From Pseudogracilibacillus sp037071985 (lineage in GTDB: Bacteria > Bacillota > Bacilli > Bacillales > Amphibacillaceae), in contig NZ_JAXHDF010000012.1 in the NCBI RefSeq assembly GCF_037071985.1, forward strand, positions 30,933 through 94,932: a stretch of 64,000 nt of DNA. The letters run 5' to 3'. The translations under genes and the position numbers were made by a program. The notes under the pieces were generated by a model. The model saw only the letters and a program-made list of their open reading frames with translations. It ran no database searches and had not been told where the DNA came from. Positions 52,226 through 61,879 of this stretch are shown piece by piece (within the stretch, counting starts at the first letter, position 1; each line of letters begins with the position of its first letter).

Positions 52226-53764
52226 CTACTCTCCTTTCATCCATAGAGTACTATTTATATTTTTTGCTCGTTGATTCATTTGTTTAATTGAACGGATAGA
52301 ACGCTTCATTGCATTTGTTTGGCCATTATGAAAAAAAACAACTTCTCCCGACGGGTCTTTTGGGCTTCGTCCGGCTCGTCCTGAAACTTGGACAAGGGCA
52401 GCTTCATCAAACACTTGATGATCTGCATATAAGACAGCAACGTCAACTGAAGGAAAAGTTACACCTCTTTCTAATATGGTCGTTGTTATTAATACAAAAA
52501 TGTAATTTTTACGAAAAGCAATTACTTTTTCTTCTCTTTTTTTGTCTTCTGCATGCACAGATTGTATTTGAGATGGCATTTTTATTATACTTTCTTCAAA
52601 AAGCAATTTCTTCAAAGGGGCTCTTAATTCATTTGCTAGCTTGATTGTCGGGACAAAGATGAGTAATTGTCTTTTAGGTCTTTCTCTTGTACGTATCCAT
52701 TCTACAAACTGAACAATCCCTTTTGACTCGTTATGACTATTAAATTTTTTCAATACAGGAACAGGTAAAAAATAACCATGAAAACGAATGGGGACAAAAA
52801 CGTGGTCTAATTTTCTTGTTTTTATTTGAATCTGTAATTTTTCCCGTGGAGTAGCAGTTAAATATATCTGTGCGGCTTCTTTCTTACGTGCTTGCATTGC
52901 AGCATATTGCAAGGTCAGATCATTGTGATAAGGGAATGCATCAATTTCATCAATAATTAATACATCAAAGGCTGCTCGATAACGATACAGTTGATGGGTT
53001 GTAGAAATAATGAGTTGTGCCGTCCCATCATTATCTCTGCTCCCGCTGTAAAGAGCTTGAATATGTATGTGTTGAAACGCTTTGCTTAGTCGAGGCAATA
53101 ATTCCCTTACAACATCCGCTCTTGGAGTCGCAATACAAATCCTTTTTCCTTGTTGCAATGCTGTAGTAATACCAGGAAACAACATTTCTGTTTTACCAGC
53201 CCCTGCAACCGCCCAAACGAGTAATTCTCCTCCTTTTTTTACGATCTGGTTAATTTTATTTGCTGCATGTTGTTGGGCATTCGTTAATTCCCCTAGCCAT
53301 TTAGAGGGATGCTTATGTTTTTGCCATTTATATGAATCCCCACTCCAAAAATAGAGTGGTTCACATTCCATAACTCTGCCCATTGCAATGCAGTTTCTGC
53401 AATAGTAATGGGTATAATTACATTTTGTGCAAGGGATTTTTGCAAAAAGAGATTTTTTCATATTATTGCATCTCTGACAGGTTGATGTAAGGAAGGTTTT
53501 CTGAATAGAAGGTCGTGAAGTAAAGTAGGAAGCTTGAAGTAAATTTTGAAAGGTATGTTCATTTAGAGATATTTCTTTTCGGGTTAATAACTTACCGCTA
53601 TATTTTCTAGCTAAAGTTTGTATTTGTATTTTACCGAGATTTTTGTCAATATTTATTTGGGCGACGTCAGGGGAGTTCGTTAGCCTCCTCCCCTGCACTT
53701 GCTTCATTTTAGAAAGAAATCGCATCATGATTTGTTTTAGATAAGATCTAAAAATGAAGTTCAC
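52226..53764 (-). CDS. comFA: DNA uptake helicase ComFA
   Basis: A 512-residue DEAD-type helicase that drives single-stranded DNA import in transformation. A four-cysteine zinc finger (CQRCNNMK, CTKCNYTHYYCRNC) sits near residues 110-145, Walker A is VAGAGKTEM near 193, the DEAD-type box is IIDEIDAF, and motif VI is VQVSGRAGRS. It is longer than the B. subtilis protein because of its N-terminus. The start is GTG at 53764, one base after the degV stop, so the genes are coupled. Confidence 0.93.
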   Translation of the reverse strand: MNFIFRSYLKQIMMRFLSKMKQVQGRRLTNSPDVAQINIDKNLGKIQIQTLARKYSGKLLTRKEISLNEHTFQNLLQASYFTSRPSIQKTFLTSTCQRCNNMKKSLFAKIPCTKCNYTHYYCRNCIAMGRVMECEPLYFWSGDSYKWQKHKHPSKWLGELTNAQQHAANKINQIVKKGGELLVWAVAGAGKTEMLFPGITTALQQGKRICIATPRADVVRELLPRLSKAFQHIHIQALYSGSRDNDGTAQLIISTTHQLYRYRAAFDVLIIDEIDAFPYHNDLTLQYAAMQARKKEAAQIYLTATPREKLQIQIKTRKLDHVFVPIRFHGYFLPVPVLKKFNSHNESKGIVQFVEWIRTRERPKRQLLIFVPTIKLANELRAPLKKLLFEESIIKMPSQIQSVHAEDKKREEKVIAFRKNYIFVLITTTILERGVTFPSVDVAVLYADHQVFDEAALVQVSGRAGRSPKDPSGEVVFFHNGQTNAMKRSIRSIKQMNQRAKNINSTLWMKGE

Positions 53765-53765
53765 C

Positions 53766-54608
53766 TCATTCCGTGTACCAGCAAATGCCGATAGAACCTT
53801 CGCCTAAATGAGTACCAATTACTGGTCCAAAATAACTGATAATCGTTTCAATTTGTGGATACTTTTCTGCAAAACTATCACGTAATGTTGTAACAGATTC
53901 TTTATTATTAGCATGGATAAAAACAACTCGTACAATCTGTTTATTTTCTGCATCATTTTCCAGCATACTCATAATTCGATTAATCGCTTTTTTACGCGTC
54001 CTTATTTTTTCAAACGGGACAATTAATCCGTCTACAATATGTAATATTGGTTTTATATTTAACAGACTTCCAATAATTTTCTGAGCACTATTTAAACGGC
54101 CGCCCCTTTGTAGGTGACTTAAATCATCTACCATAAAATAGGCTTTTGTCTTAGCTTTCATGTCATCTAATTTGGCAATTATCTCTTGAACTGTCTTTCC
54201 TCCTTGTACCATTTCAGCGGCAGCAATGGCATAAAAACCTTGAGGCATAGCACTAAGTTCAGAATCATATGCATGCACTTCAATATTTTCAACCATACTT
54301 CCTGCACTTTTAGCGGCATCATATGTCCCACTAAATTTTTTGGAAAGATGGACCGAGATGATAGCATCATAGTCTTTCGCAAGCTCTTCATATAACTCGA
54401 TAAATGTTCCAATTGCTGGTTGAGAGGTAGATGGTAAATCTTTTGCTTCATTTACTTTTTTATAGAAAGATTCTGTAGTTATGTCTATTCCCTCTCGAAA
54501 TGACTCATCCCCAAATACGACACTTAATGGTACTGTGTGAATGTTATATTTATGTAATAGTTCATCAGGTATGTAAGCAGTACTATCTGTAACGATCGCT
54601 ATTCTCAA
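53766..54608 (-). CDS. degV: DegV-family fatty-acid-binding protein
   Basis: A 280-residue protein of the DegV/FakB fold that binds a fatty acid and hands it to the kinase FakA for phosphorylation. The motif IVTDSTAYIPDEL starts the N-terminal domain, SVHLSKKFSGTYDAA is the ligand pocket, and GGRLNSAQKIIGSLLNIKPI is the family core. The start is TTG at 54608 with GGGGGAG upstream. It lies between degU and comFA as in B. subtilis (yviA). Confidence 0.9.
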   Translation of the reverse strand: MRIAIVTDSTAYIPDELLHKYNIHTVPLSVVFGDESFREGIDITTESFYKKVNEAKDLPSTSQPAIGTFIELYEELAKDYDAIISVHLSKKFSGTYDAAKSAGSMVENIEVHAYDSELSAMPQGFYAIAAAEMVQGGKTVQEIIAKLDDMKAKTKAYFMVDDLSHLQRGGRLNSAQKIIGSLLNIKPILHIVDGLIVPFEKIRTRKKAINRIMSMLENDAENKQIVRVVFIHANNKESVTTLRDSFAEKYPQIETIISYFGPVIGTHLGEGSIGICWYTE

Positions 54609-54627
54609 TAGTCTCCCCCTTTTTTTT

Positions 54628-55326
54628 CTATTTATTAAACACTTCTACCCAACCGTTTCTAATTGCTGTTACTACAGCTTGAGTTCGGTCGTTCACATCC
54701 ATTTTCTGTAGAATATTACTTACATGGTTTTTTACTGTTTTCTCACTAATAACTAACATTTCAGCAATCTTTCGATTACTCTGTCCTTCAGAAAGTAATT
54801 GCAATACTTGACACTCTCTTTTAGTCAATAGATGTAATGGTTTACGATACTCAATTTCAGTCAGATTAGAATTCGCTTCTTGTGTTTTAATTAATTTGCG
54901 ATACTCCTGTACAAGATTATGTGTAACTTTAGGATGTAAATAAGATCCTCCGTCATACACAACTTTTATCGCTTCCATTAAAGATTCAGTATCCATTTCT
55001 TTTAACAAATACCCTTGAGCACCTGTTTGGAGTGCGTGAGTTACATAGCTTTCATCTTCGTGTATCGATAGAATAATAACCTTTAAATCTGGATTATTTT
55101 GAAGTAATTCCTTTGTAGCTTCTATACCATTCATTTCTGGCATATTTATATCCATTAACACAATGTCAGGCTGGTACTCTTTAACTATATCTTTTGCCTC
55201 AAGCCCATCATCAGCCTCTGCAACAACTTCAAAAGAAGGCTCAAAACTAAGTATTCTTTTAACCCCTTCACGAAATAATTTATGATCATCTATTAGTGCA
55301 ATTGTAATGACTTCCTGTGATACCAT
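54628..55326 (-). CDS. degU: Two-component response regulator DegU
   Basis: A 232-residue NarL-type regulator controlling exoenzymes, biofilm, motility and competence. The receiver domain has ALIDDHKLFREG, the phosphorylated aspartate in VLMDINMPEMNG, and ILSIHEDES. The C-terminal LuxR-type helix-turn-helix includes LTKRECQVLQLLSEGQSNRK and SEKTVKNHVSNILQKM. It follows degS by 91 bases, long enough to contain its own promoter. GGAGG precedes the ATG. Confidence 0.97.
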   Translation of the reverse strand: MVSQEVITIALIDDHKLFREGVKRILSFEPSFEVVAEADDGLEAKDIVKEYQPDIVLMDINMPEMNGIEATKELLQNNPDLKVIILSIHEDESYVTHALQTGAQGYLLKEMDTESLMEAIKVVYDGGSYLHPKVTHNLVQEYRKLIKTQEANSNLTEIEYRKPLHLLTKRECQVLQLLSEGQSNRKIAEMLVISEKTVKNHVSNILQKMDVNDRTQAVVTAIRNGWVEVFNK

Positions 55327-55417
55327 TCGTATTTCTCCTCCATTAGTTTTATCTTATTGTATCTGTTTATTAATCAAAATGCATCATATTATATAAAATT
55401 ATAACAAAATATAGTTA

Positions 55418-56563
55418 TTAATTCGCATCTTGACTTACACGATATGGGATTTTTATCTTAACTGTAGTACCTTCTCCCCTCTTTGTATTTATGACCAACT
55501 CTCCTTCGAGAATCTCTACTCGCTCCCGCATTCCGATTAAACCAAATGAATTTTTCTTTAACTCTTTTACACATTTATCAAAGCCAATTCCATCATCTTT
55601 TATTACTACTGTAATTTGATCGTCTCGTGATTCGATTACTACTTTTATCGATTCAGCTTGAGCGTGGTTAATCGCATTTTGAAGTGCCTCTTGCATCAAA
55701 CGAAAAATGGCAACTTCATAATTTGTATCTAAGCGTTTTTCTTCACCCAATAAGATGAGTTCGATATCAATCCCACTATAGTCACCCATCGTTTTTACAT
55801 GTTTCCGGATTGTTGGAAACAGCCCCAAATCATCTAAAGCCATAGGACGAAGGTCATAAATGATCCTTCTCACTTCTTGTAGAGATGAACGGATATTTTC
55901 CCGAATACTTTTTACTTCTCCTAAAGCGTGATCAACGTTTCCTTCGCGAAAAGCTAAATCAACAATCTCTGAACGTATCAATATGTTTGCGAGCATTTGT
56001 GCAGGTCCATCATGAATCTCTCGTGATAATCTCTTTCTCTCAGTTTCTTGAGCTTCAATAATTTTCAACCCGAATTGTTGCTTCTCTTTTGCTGTTTTTA
56101 AAGCTTCATTTACATGGCTGAAATCATCATGAAGATATGTGAGCACTACAGAGACTTTTCTGCCCAAATTATTAGCATGTTCTATTGTCCGACGTAAACG
56201 CATAATTCTTCGCTCTAACTCGTCCCGTCTTTCCCGAAGAGCTTTTTCTTCCTGCCTCATAATCGCTAATTCTGTTTGTAATGTATGGGTTTGTTCATAT
56301 ACTTGACGGATATCGCTTTCTGAATATCGGTTAAATTCACGGCTAACTAAAGAGAGTTTCTGTCTAGACTTTTTTACTTCTTTTTCGAGCTTGTCCCCTT
56401 TTGAAATATATTCTTTAACTAATTCTTTCGTTTCTTCTAATTCCCGGAGCAGATAAGAATGTTCATCCATTGCTTCTTCACTTATATGAAAAATTTCATC
56501 TTTACTTTTCTCAACCGCATTCGTCATTTCATCAATGATCGCATCTAACGTTTTTTCGTCCAT
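55418..56563 (-). CDS. degS: Sensor histidine kinase DegS
   Basis: A 381-residue cytoplasmic kinase that phosphorylates DegU. It has no membrane helices. The N-terminal coiled-coil sensor domain (residues 1-170) precedes the dimerisation/phosphoacceptor helix SREIHDGPAQM with the reactive histidine, VRRIIYDLRPMALDDLG, and the C-terminal ATPase domain with DDGIGFD and FGLIGMRERV. I placed the start at 56563, with AGGA six bases before it; a GTG at 56590 has no binding site. It diverges from yvyE. Confidence 0.95.
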   Translation of the reverse strand: MDEKTLDAIIDEMTNAVEKSKDEIFHISEEAMDEHSYLLRELEETKELVKEYISKGDKLEKEVKKSRQKLSLVSREFNRYSESDIRQVYEQTHTLQTELAIMRQEEKALRERRDELERRIMRLRRTIEHANNLGRKVSVVLTYLHDDFSHVNEALKTAKEKQQFGLKIIEAQETERKRLSREIHDGPAQMLANILIRSEIVDLAFREGNVDHALGEVKSIRENIRSSLQEVRRIIYDLRPMALDDLGLFPTIRKHVKTMGDYSGIDIELILLGEEKRLDTNYEVAIFRLMQEALQNAINHAQAESIKVVIESRDDQITVVIKDDGIGFDKCVKELKKNSFGLIGMRERVEILEGELVINTKRGEGTTVKIKIPYRVSQDAN

Positions 56564-56644
56564 TTTATTTCCTAATACCATTACTTTCACCGACCTATGT
56601 TATAATTGAAACAGTACCTTTTTTCATCGGAGGAATTGTAGAAT

Positions 56645-57289
56645 ATGTTAAATCAATATTATACAGTAAAACAAGCTGGTTCACACGAAATAATAATTCA
56701 AAAATCCAGGTTTATCGGCTATGTACAAAGGGTCAATACAGAAGAGAATGCAGTTTCATTTATTCAAGAAATAAAAAAGAAACATTATAATGCGACTCAT
56801 AACTGCTCTGCCTATATTATTGGTGATCATGATCAGATTCAAAAAGCTAATGATGACGGAGAACCAAGTGGCACTGCAGGCATTCCAATGTTAGAAGTGT
56901 TAAGACGTTTAAATTTAAAAAATACAGCCGTAGTTGTGACAAGATATTTTGGCGGGATTAAACTAGGTGCAGGTGGTTTAATTCGTGCTTATAGCTCTAC
57001 TACTTCAGAAACGATCAAACATATAGGTATCGTCAAGGGACAATTGATGCAAGGAATCTCATTAACGGTTAGTTACCCACTTTTAGGAAGAGTTGAAAAT
57101 TCATTACATCAATCTCCACATATACTAGATGAAATAAATTATTTAGAAAATGTAGAGCTCGTAGTTTATGTACATATCGACTACATCGAAACATTTAAAT
57201 CCGAAATGATTAATTTAACAAATAACCAAGTACGTATTCTGCTTAAAGATAAAAAATATATTGAAACTGAAATCAATGCTGCTCCATAG
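56645..57289 (+). CDS. yvyE: YigZ/IMPACT-family protein (YvyE)
   Basis: A 214-residue protein of the UPF0029 family. The signature GIPMLEVLRRLNLKNTAVVV and TRYFGGIKLGAGGLIRAYS lie in the N-terminal domain, followed by a C-terminal ferredoxin-like domain. Its relative IMPACT inhibits Gcn2 in eukaryotes; the bacterial function is unknown. It is divergent from degS, as in B. subtilis. TATAAT at 56601-56606 and GGAGG at 56629-56633 precede it. Confidence 0.9.
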   Translation: MLNQYYTVKQAGSHEIIIQKSRFIGYVQRVNTEENAVSFIQEIKKKHYNATHNCSAYIIGDHDQIQKANDDGEPSGTAGIPMLEVLRRLNLKNTAVVVTRYFGGIKLGAGGLIRAYSSTTSETIKHIGIVKGQLMQGISLTVSYPLLGRVENSLHQSPHILDEINYLENVELVVYVHIDYIETFKSEMINLTNNQVRILLKDKKYIETEINAAP

Positions 57290-57298
57290 TCTAGTCGT

Positions 57299-57439
57299 TT
57301 AACGATTAGTCGCTATTAGCATGGTTTTCTGAAACTCATTAACAACGAGATTAATAAGTTGATCTGTGGATGTGATATTATGATTCTCTGTTTCTTGTAT
57401 AAAATTTCTTAATAAACTTTTTAATTTTTCTTGATCCAT
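57299..57439 (-). CDS. Small helical protein (46 residues) downstream of yvyE
   Basis: An intact frame of 46 codons, MDQEKLKSLLRNFIQETEN followed by TSTDQLINLVVNEFQKTMLI. AAGGGTG is nine bases before the ATG at 57439. Both halves are amphipathic helices. It is convergent with yvyE and ends 10 bases from its stop. No family recognised; the coding evidence is the frame, binding site and composition only. Confidence 0.45.
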   Translation of the reverse strand: MDQEKLKSLLRNFIQETENHNITSTDQLINLVVNEFQKTMLIATNR

Positions 57440-57709
57440 TGACTTGTTCACCCTTATCGTAATTTTCGACATAAATTTAAATACTGCTATTAATTGTTAA
57501 TATACCCTATATTATTTTAAACAAAAAATGTAAATTCTACAAGCATTAACTAAGTTTATGTCTAAATTATTATATGCACGACGTACTGAAAATGAATCTT
57601 GTTTTATTCTTTATAAACTTATACATTTTTCATTAATATTATTTATTTTCTGTAACTAAAAAGCTATACTTAATAAAGATAAAAGTAACGCCAATTTGGG
57701 GGGCTATTA

Positions 57710-59746
57710 ATGAAGAAATTGTTTTACATTGGAACTTTAATTATTTTACTATTTATTATGGGGTGTTCTAAAGATGAGAGCAGTCCAAACGATCGAATGA
57801 AGCAATATGTAGAATTATGGATGAAATCAGATTTCACCGAAATGTATGACTTATTAACAGAAGAAGCTAGGGAAAGCTTTCCAACAGATGAATATGTAGA
57901 TAGATATGAAAAAGTATTTAAAGATTTAGAAATAAATAAGTTGGAAATTACCTTTACAGAATTAAATGATGAACAAGAAAAACAAGCTTTCGATCAAGGG
58001 AGTGCTACATATTCTTTACAAGTAAAGATGGAAAGTATCGCTGGTCCAATTGAATTCGAAAGAGATATGACTCTTCAAAAGGAAAAAGACAGAGCTTCAG
58101 AAGATGACGAAGAAAAAGAAGAATGGTATGTGGAATGGGATCCGGGGTTTATTTTCCCTGATTTAGCAAAAGAAGGAAAAATAAAAATCGAGACTACTGC
58201 AGCTAAGCGGGGCGAAATTCTAGATCGCAATCAAATGCCTTTAGCTATAAATGATATAGCGTATGAAATCGGAGTGGTACCAAATCTTTTTGAAAATAAG
58301 GAAACAGAAATTGAACAAATTGCAAAATTGTTAAATATAACAGAAGATTCCATTAATACCAGTTTAAATGCATCTTGGGTAGAAGATGATCATTTTGTTC
58401 CATTAAAAGTTATTCCAAAAACAGCTGAAGAACAATTAGCTAATCTGTTAGCAATTCCTGCAGTTACTTCTGTAGAAACGACTGGCAGAATATATCCGGC
58501 TGGGGAAGCGGCAGCTCATCTAACAGGATATATCGGAAAAGTTACTTCAGAAGAAATAGAAAAATATCCGGAAAGACTCTATAAAGAAAGTGATATAATT
58601 GGCAAACGTGGATTAGAACAATTATATGAGGAACAACTTCGGGGAACGGATGGCGTCACAATTATTATTGAAATACAAGATGCCGATCAAAAAGAAGAGA
58701 ATGTATTGGCGGAAAGACCGGTCAAACATGGTGAGCATATACAAGTTACTATTGATGTCAATTTACAGGAAAAGATTTTTAATTCTTATGGAGATAAGTC
58801 AGGAACAGCTGCAGCCATACAGCCTAAAACTGGAGAAGTTTTAGCACTTATTAGCAGTCCATCTTTTGATCCAAATGAACTGGCATACGGTATTAGTCAA
58901 GCAAAATGGGATGCGTTAATGGAGGATAAGAAACAACCATTTATTAATAGATTTACTGCAACCTATGCACCAGGATCTGTGTTAAAGCCAATTACAGCTG
59001 CTATTGGATTGGCTAATGGAACGATTAAACCAGAAGATGGGGTTACTATTGAAGGATTAACATGGGGAAAAGACAGTTGGGGAGATTATAAAGTCAAACG
59101 TGTTTCAACAGGAGCAAACCCTGTAGATCTTCATTCAGCTCTTATCCGTTCCGATAATATCTATTTTGCAATGAAGGCTGTTGAAATGGGTGGAGATAAA
59201 TATTTGGATGGATTAAAACAATTTGGTTTAGGCGAAGAACTTCCATTGACCTATCCATTCTCCGTTTCACAAATTTCGAATGATGGTAAATTAAACGATG
59301 AAGTATTATTAGCAAATACGAGTTATGGTCAAGGAGAAATTGAATTAAGCTCTCTGCATATGGCACTGACATACACAGTATTTTTAAATGAAGGAAATAT
59401 GATAAAGCCAAGCTTTTTAGTAGATGACCCTAAAAGTGAAATATGGATTGAAAATGTTATGGATAAAGAAGATGCAGAATTAATGAAATCCTATTTACGA
59501 GATGTTGTTACAAAAGGAACAGCAAAAGTAGCAAATAATGATAAAGTCGCAATTGCTGGAAAAACTGGAACAGCAGAACTAAAATTATCTCATGATACAA
59601 ATGGAAATGAAAATGGCTGGTTTGTAGCCTATCCATCAGATTCCGAAGACATCTTAATTGCAATGATGATGGAGAGTGTCCAAGATGTAGGTTCCAGCAG
59701 TTTTGTTGCCGGAAAAGTTGCCGAAATTTTAACGGAAATTAAATAA
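57710..59746 (+). CDS. Class B penicillin-binding protein with MecA N-terminal domain (PBP3/PbpC-like)
   Basis: A 678-residue transpeptidase. It begins with a lipobox-like signal (IMGC near residue 19), so it may be lipid-anchored. An NTF2-like MecA N-terminal domain spans about residues 28-155, followed by the dimerisation domain (GEILDRNQMPLAIN, GRIYPAGEAAAHLTGY) and the transpeptidase with SxxK in GSVLKP, SDN and KTG (GKTGTAEL). This is the architecture of PbpC (PBP3) of B. subtilis and PBP2a of staphylococci. Such proteins often have low affinity for beta-lactams. GGGGGG precedes the ATG at 57710. Confidence 0.92.
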   Translation: MKKLFYIGTLIILLFIMGCSKDESSPNDRMKQYVELWMKSDFTEMYDLLTEEARESFPTDEYVDRYEKVFKDLEINKLEITFTELNDEQEKQAFDQGSATYSLQVKMESIAGPIEFERDMTLQKEKDRASEDDEEKEEWYVEWDPGFIFPDLAKEGKIKIETTAAKRGEILDRNQMPLAINDIAYEIGVVPNLFENKETEIEQIAKLLNITEDSINTSLNASWVEDDHFVPLKVIPKTAEEQLANLLAIPAVTSVETTGRIYPAGEAAAHLTGYIGKVTSEEIEKYPERLYKESDIIGKRGLEQLYEEQLRGTDGVTIIIEIQDADQKEENVLAERPVKHGEHIQVTIDVNLQEKIFNSYGDKSGTAAAIQPKTGEVLALISSPSFDPNELAYGISQAKWDALMEDKKQPFINRFTATYAPGSVLKPITAAIGLANGTIKPEDGVTIEGLTWGKDSWGDYKVKRVSTGANPVDLHSALIRSDNIYFAMKAVEMGGDKYLDGLKQFGLGEELPLTYPFSVSQISNDGKLNDEVLLANTSYGQGEIELSSLHMALTYTVFLNEGNMIKPSFLVDDPKSEIWIENVMDKEDAELMKSYLRDVVTKGTAKVANNDKVAIAGKTGTAELKLSHDTNGNENGWFVAYPSDSEDILIAMMMESVQDVGSSSFVAGKVAEILTEIK

Positions 59747-59841
59747 TCACTTATTAAAAGGTTAAGACTCATTCGTTTTTGTTTTATTGTAAAATTGCGT
59801 AGGTGAAAAATTTAGCCGACAATAATTGAATTAGTAATATC

Positions 59842-59880
59842 GGACACGGAAAAGGTAAATGTCTTTCCGTGTCCTTTTAT
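59842..59880 (+). terminator. Terminator downstream of the PBP gene
   Basis: GGACACGGAAA (59842-59852) pairs with TTTCCGTGTCC (59864-59874), followed by TTTTAT. Confidence 0.8.
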
Positions 59881-60135
59881 ATTATTGATTTCCTAATAGA
59901 CCGTTACTTCCCGTTCTAGATGGATGCCTCCGCTCAGAATGGAAAGCAGTAAGTAGTAGGATTACTTATTCAAAATATAATCATAAAATAACGTTTCTGA
60001 AATTTTCCCTTTCCCAACTTTAAGAAAAAAGAAATTAATTTCACCAATGTCCCCATATCACAAAACCACTTTTCGAGCAGGAATTTTAAACTTCTTATTG
60101 TATTAACTGGTGACAAATTAGTCCGCTTTTTAAAC
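59881..60135. other. Intergenic region between PBP and IDEAL genes
   Basis: About 255 bases between convergent genes. I see no gene, promoter or structured element besides the flanking terminators. Confidence 0.5.
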
Positions 60136-60176
60136 AAAAAAAGAGAATTTCCTATCGTCATAGAAAAATTCTCTTA
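60136..60176 (-). terminator. Terminator of the IDEAL-domain gene
   Basis: AAGAGAATTT and its near-complement AAATTCTCTT pair around a 16-base loop; the minus strand continues with TTTTTTTG. The stem overlaps the stop codon. Confidence 0.7.
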
Positions 60177-60623
60177 AAGTAATTGTACCAGTGTATTAAA
60201 AGTGTGAATGTCACCTTCATCAAGCGATTTATCAATGAGTCGCTTAATGTTTTGTTCTTCTAACTCTTTAATTAAACGTTCTGTCTTTTCATTTATTTGC
60301 TCATCTTGTTTCTGTATGCTCAAAGTCTTTTCGTAATATGGTTTAATAATTTCTTCCAATTGATCCATAAAATCAACGAGTGACGTTAATTTTTTCATCG
60401 TAATATAAATAATTTCTTTCCCTTTTTGAAAAGCAAACTTCGTCTCTGTATTAACAACTTGCTTCGTTTTCCGGTTAATTAAAATCTCTTGACCTTCAAT
60501 TGGAACAAAATGGTATACCTTTTTGTTAATTAATAATGAGAAATATTGGTAAGCCAATATTATCCGAATATACTCTGAATTCATTTTAATATAATAAGGT
60601 TTTAATAATTTAACTGTTACCAT
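60174..60623 (-). CDS. IDEAL-domain protein
   Basis: A 149-residue protein ending in an IDEAL motif (RLIDKSLDEGDIHTFNTLVQ). The N-terminal part is basic and beta-rich (VKLLKPYYIKMNSEYIRI, VYHFVPIEGQEILINRK); a charged helix (about residues 95-125) separates the two. IDEAL domains occur in YpiB, YozD and ComK-associated proteins and act in protein-protein contacts or ClpC-dependent turnover; this protein's partner is unknown. The start at 60623 has AGGAGG eight bases upstream; a GTG at 60632 overlaps that site. Confidence 0.8.
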   Translation of the reverse strand: MVTVKLLKPYYIKMNSEYIRIILAYQYFSLLINKKVYHFVPIEGQEILINRKTKQVVNTETKFAFQKGKEIIYITMKKLTSLVDFMDQLEEIIKPYYEKTLSIQKQDEQINEKTERLIKELEEQNIKRLIDKSLDEGDIHTFNTLVQLL

Positions 60624-60702
60624 TTTTCCCACCTCCTAATTGAAGCAAATAGTTTTAGTTGACTTATTTTACAACGAATTCAGAAAAATTGCAAGAGTGA
60701 AA

Positions 60703-61749
60703 TTATTGTTTTATTGCTATTTTTTGGATAGCACTCTCTAACTCAACCTCATTTACTTCCTTAAATCTCTTCTCTTTTTCTCTTTCTAACAATTTTGTTT
60801 GTCTAAGCTTATTAATACCTTCTCGCATTTCAGTTTTATATTGTATTGTAAGTTTACTTATTTCGGTTGCATATTTCTCATCTGTTCCTTTAGCAACCGT
60901 CTTTTCATATAAATCTATAATCTGATCTCCTTCACGAGAAGGAAAAAATTCATGGGGATCTGTACTATCAAACAAGCAATAGTCAAGCTCTCTTATAATG
61001 AGCATATCGATACTTTCAGGATCAAAACTGCAATGATATAATTCAATATCAAATCCATGCTCAATACTTGATTCTAATATTTTCTTCATAAAGAATGACT
61101 TACCCGTACCTGCCCTACCTTTAATAAATACTCGATTTTCAATTGGATCAATTAGATGTTCAACAAGGTTTACAACTCCATCGGAAGTATTCGTTCCAAA
61201 CAAACGTTCATAAATAATTGAATCCTTCTGTTTTTTCTTTATTCCATTAAATAATAAATGGATAAATTGCTCTGCTTCTTGATCCGCCTTATTAAAATCC
61301 ATCTCATTAATATAAATCTTTTCTAAGTCATCATGGATAATTAATCCCCTTTTAAAATGAGTATATGCTTCATTTTGTAAACTTACGATTTTACTTTCAA
61401 ATTCTTTTAACAAATCTTTATTTATCCCACTTGGTTGGTAATTTTCGAGATTTATATACGTAGCGTTATTAATTTTATCTTTTACGACTTGTTCAGCTAG
61501 GACAGCTAATGAACTTTCTCGCATAATGATACCTTCTAGATAATCATTTGATCGACTACTGCATATCCTTTCAATATGCTCTTTTCCTTCAAATGGGGCA
61601 GCTAATTTTTCTAACACTCTTGTTTTCAATCTGTTAGAAGGATGTTGTAACACTATCACTTTGTTGATTTGCACTAAATTACTAGATAAAAAGTTAACAT
61701 ATCCTTCCGCCGTATGACCACTTACGTAATACTTTGTTACATGTTGCAC
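60703..61749 (-). CDS. P-loop ATPase of the PRK06851 type with degenerate first P-loop
   Basis: A 348-residue protein that I recognise as the PRK06851-type family, usually two tandem P-loop ATPase halves. The second half is intact: VFIKGRAGTGKSFFMKKI near residue 218, YHCSFDPESIDMLII and FDSTDPHEFFPSREGD. In the first half the equivalent of the P-loop reads VIVLQHPSNRLKTRVLEKL, without the glycines and GK(S/T), although the start (YYVSGHTAEGYVNFLSSNL) and linker (RGLIIHDDLEKIYINEMDF) are conserved. The start is GTG at 61749 with AAGGAAG nine bases upstream. The function is unknown. Confidence 0.75.
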   Translation of the reverse strand: MQHVTKYYVSGHTAEGYVNFLSSNLVQINKVIVLQHPSNRLKTRVLEKLAAPFEGKEHIERICSSRSNDYLEGIIMRESSLAVLAEQVVKDKINNATYINLENYQPSGINKDLLKEFESKIVSLQNEAYTHFKRGLIIHDDLEKIYINEMDFNKADQEAEQFIHLLFNGIKKKQKDSIIYERLFGTNTSDGVVNLVEHLIDPIENRVFIKGRAGTGKSFFMKKILESSIEHGFDIELYHCSFDPESIDMLIIRELDYCLFDSTDPHEFFPSREGDQIIDLYEKTVAKGTDEKYATEISKLTIQYKTEMREGINKLRQTKLLEREKEKRFKEVNEVELESAIQKIAIKQ

Positions 61750-61839
61750 CCTAAAACACTTCCTTTTTGCGAACAATTTACTCCATTATATGATTAAAAA
61801 CTAATTTTGTTTTCTCGGTTGAAAAGAATAAAGATTAAT

Positions 61840-61873
61840 AAAAGATCGTCAAATTTATACTATTTGACGATCT
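61840..61873 (-). terminator. Terminator of the DUF779 gene
   Basis: AGATCGTCAAAT (61843-61854) pairs with ATTTGACGATCT (61862-61873); the minus strand continues TTTATTAATC. Confidence 0.85.
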
Positions 61874-61879
61874 CCCAGT

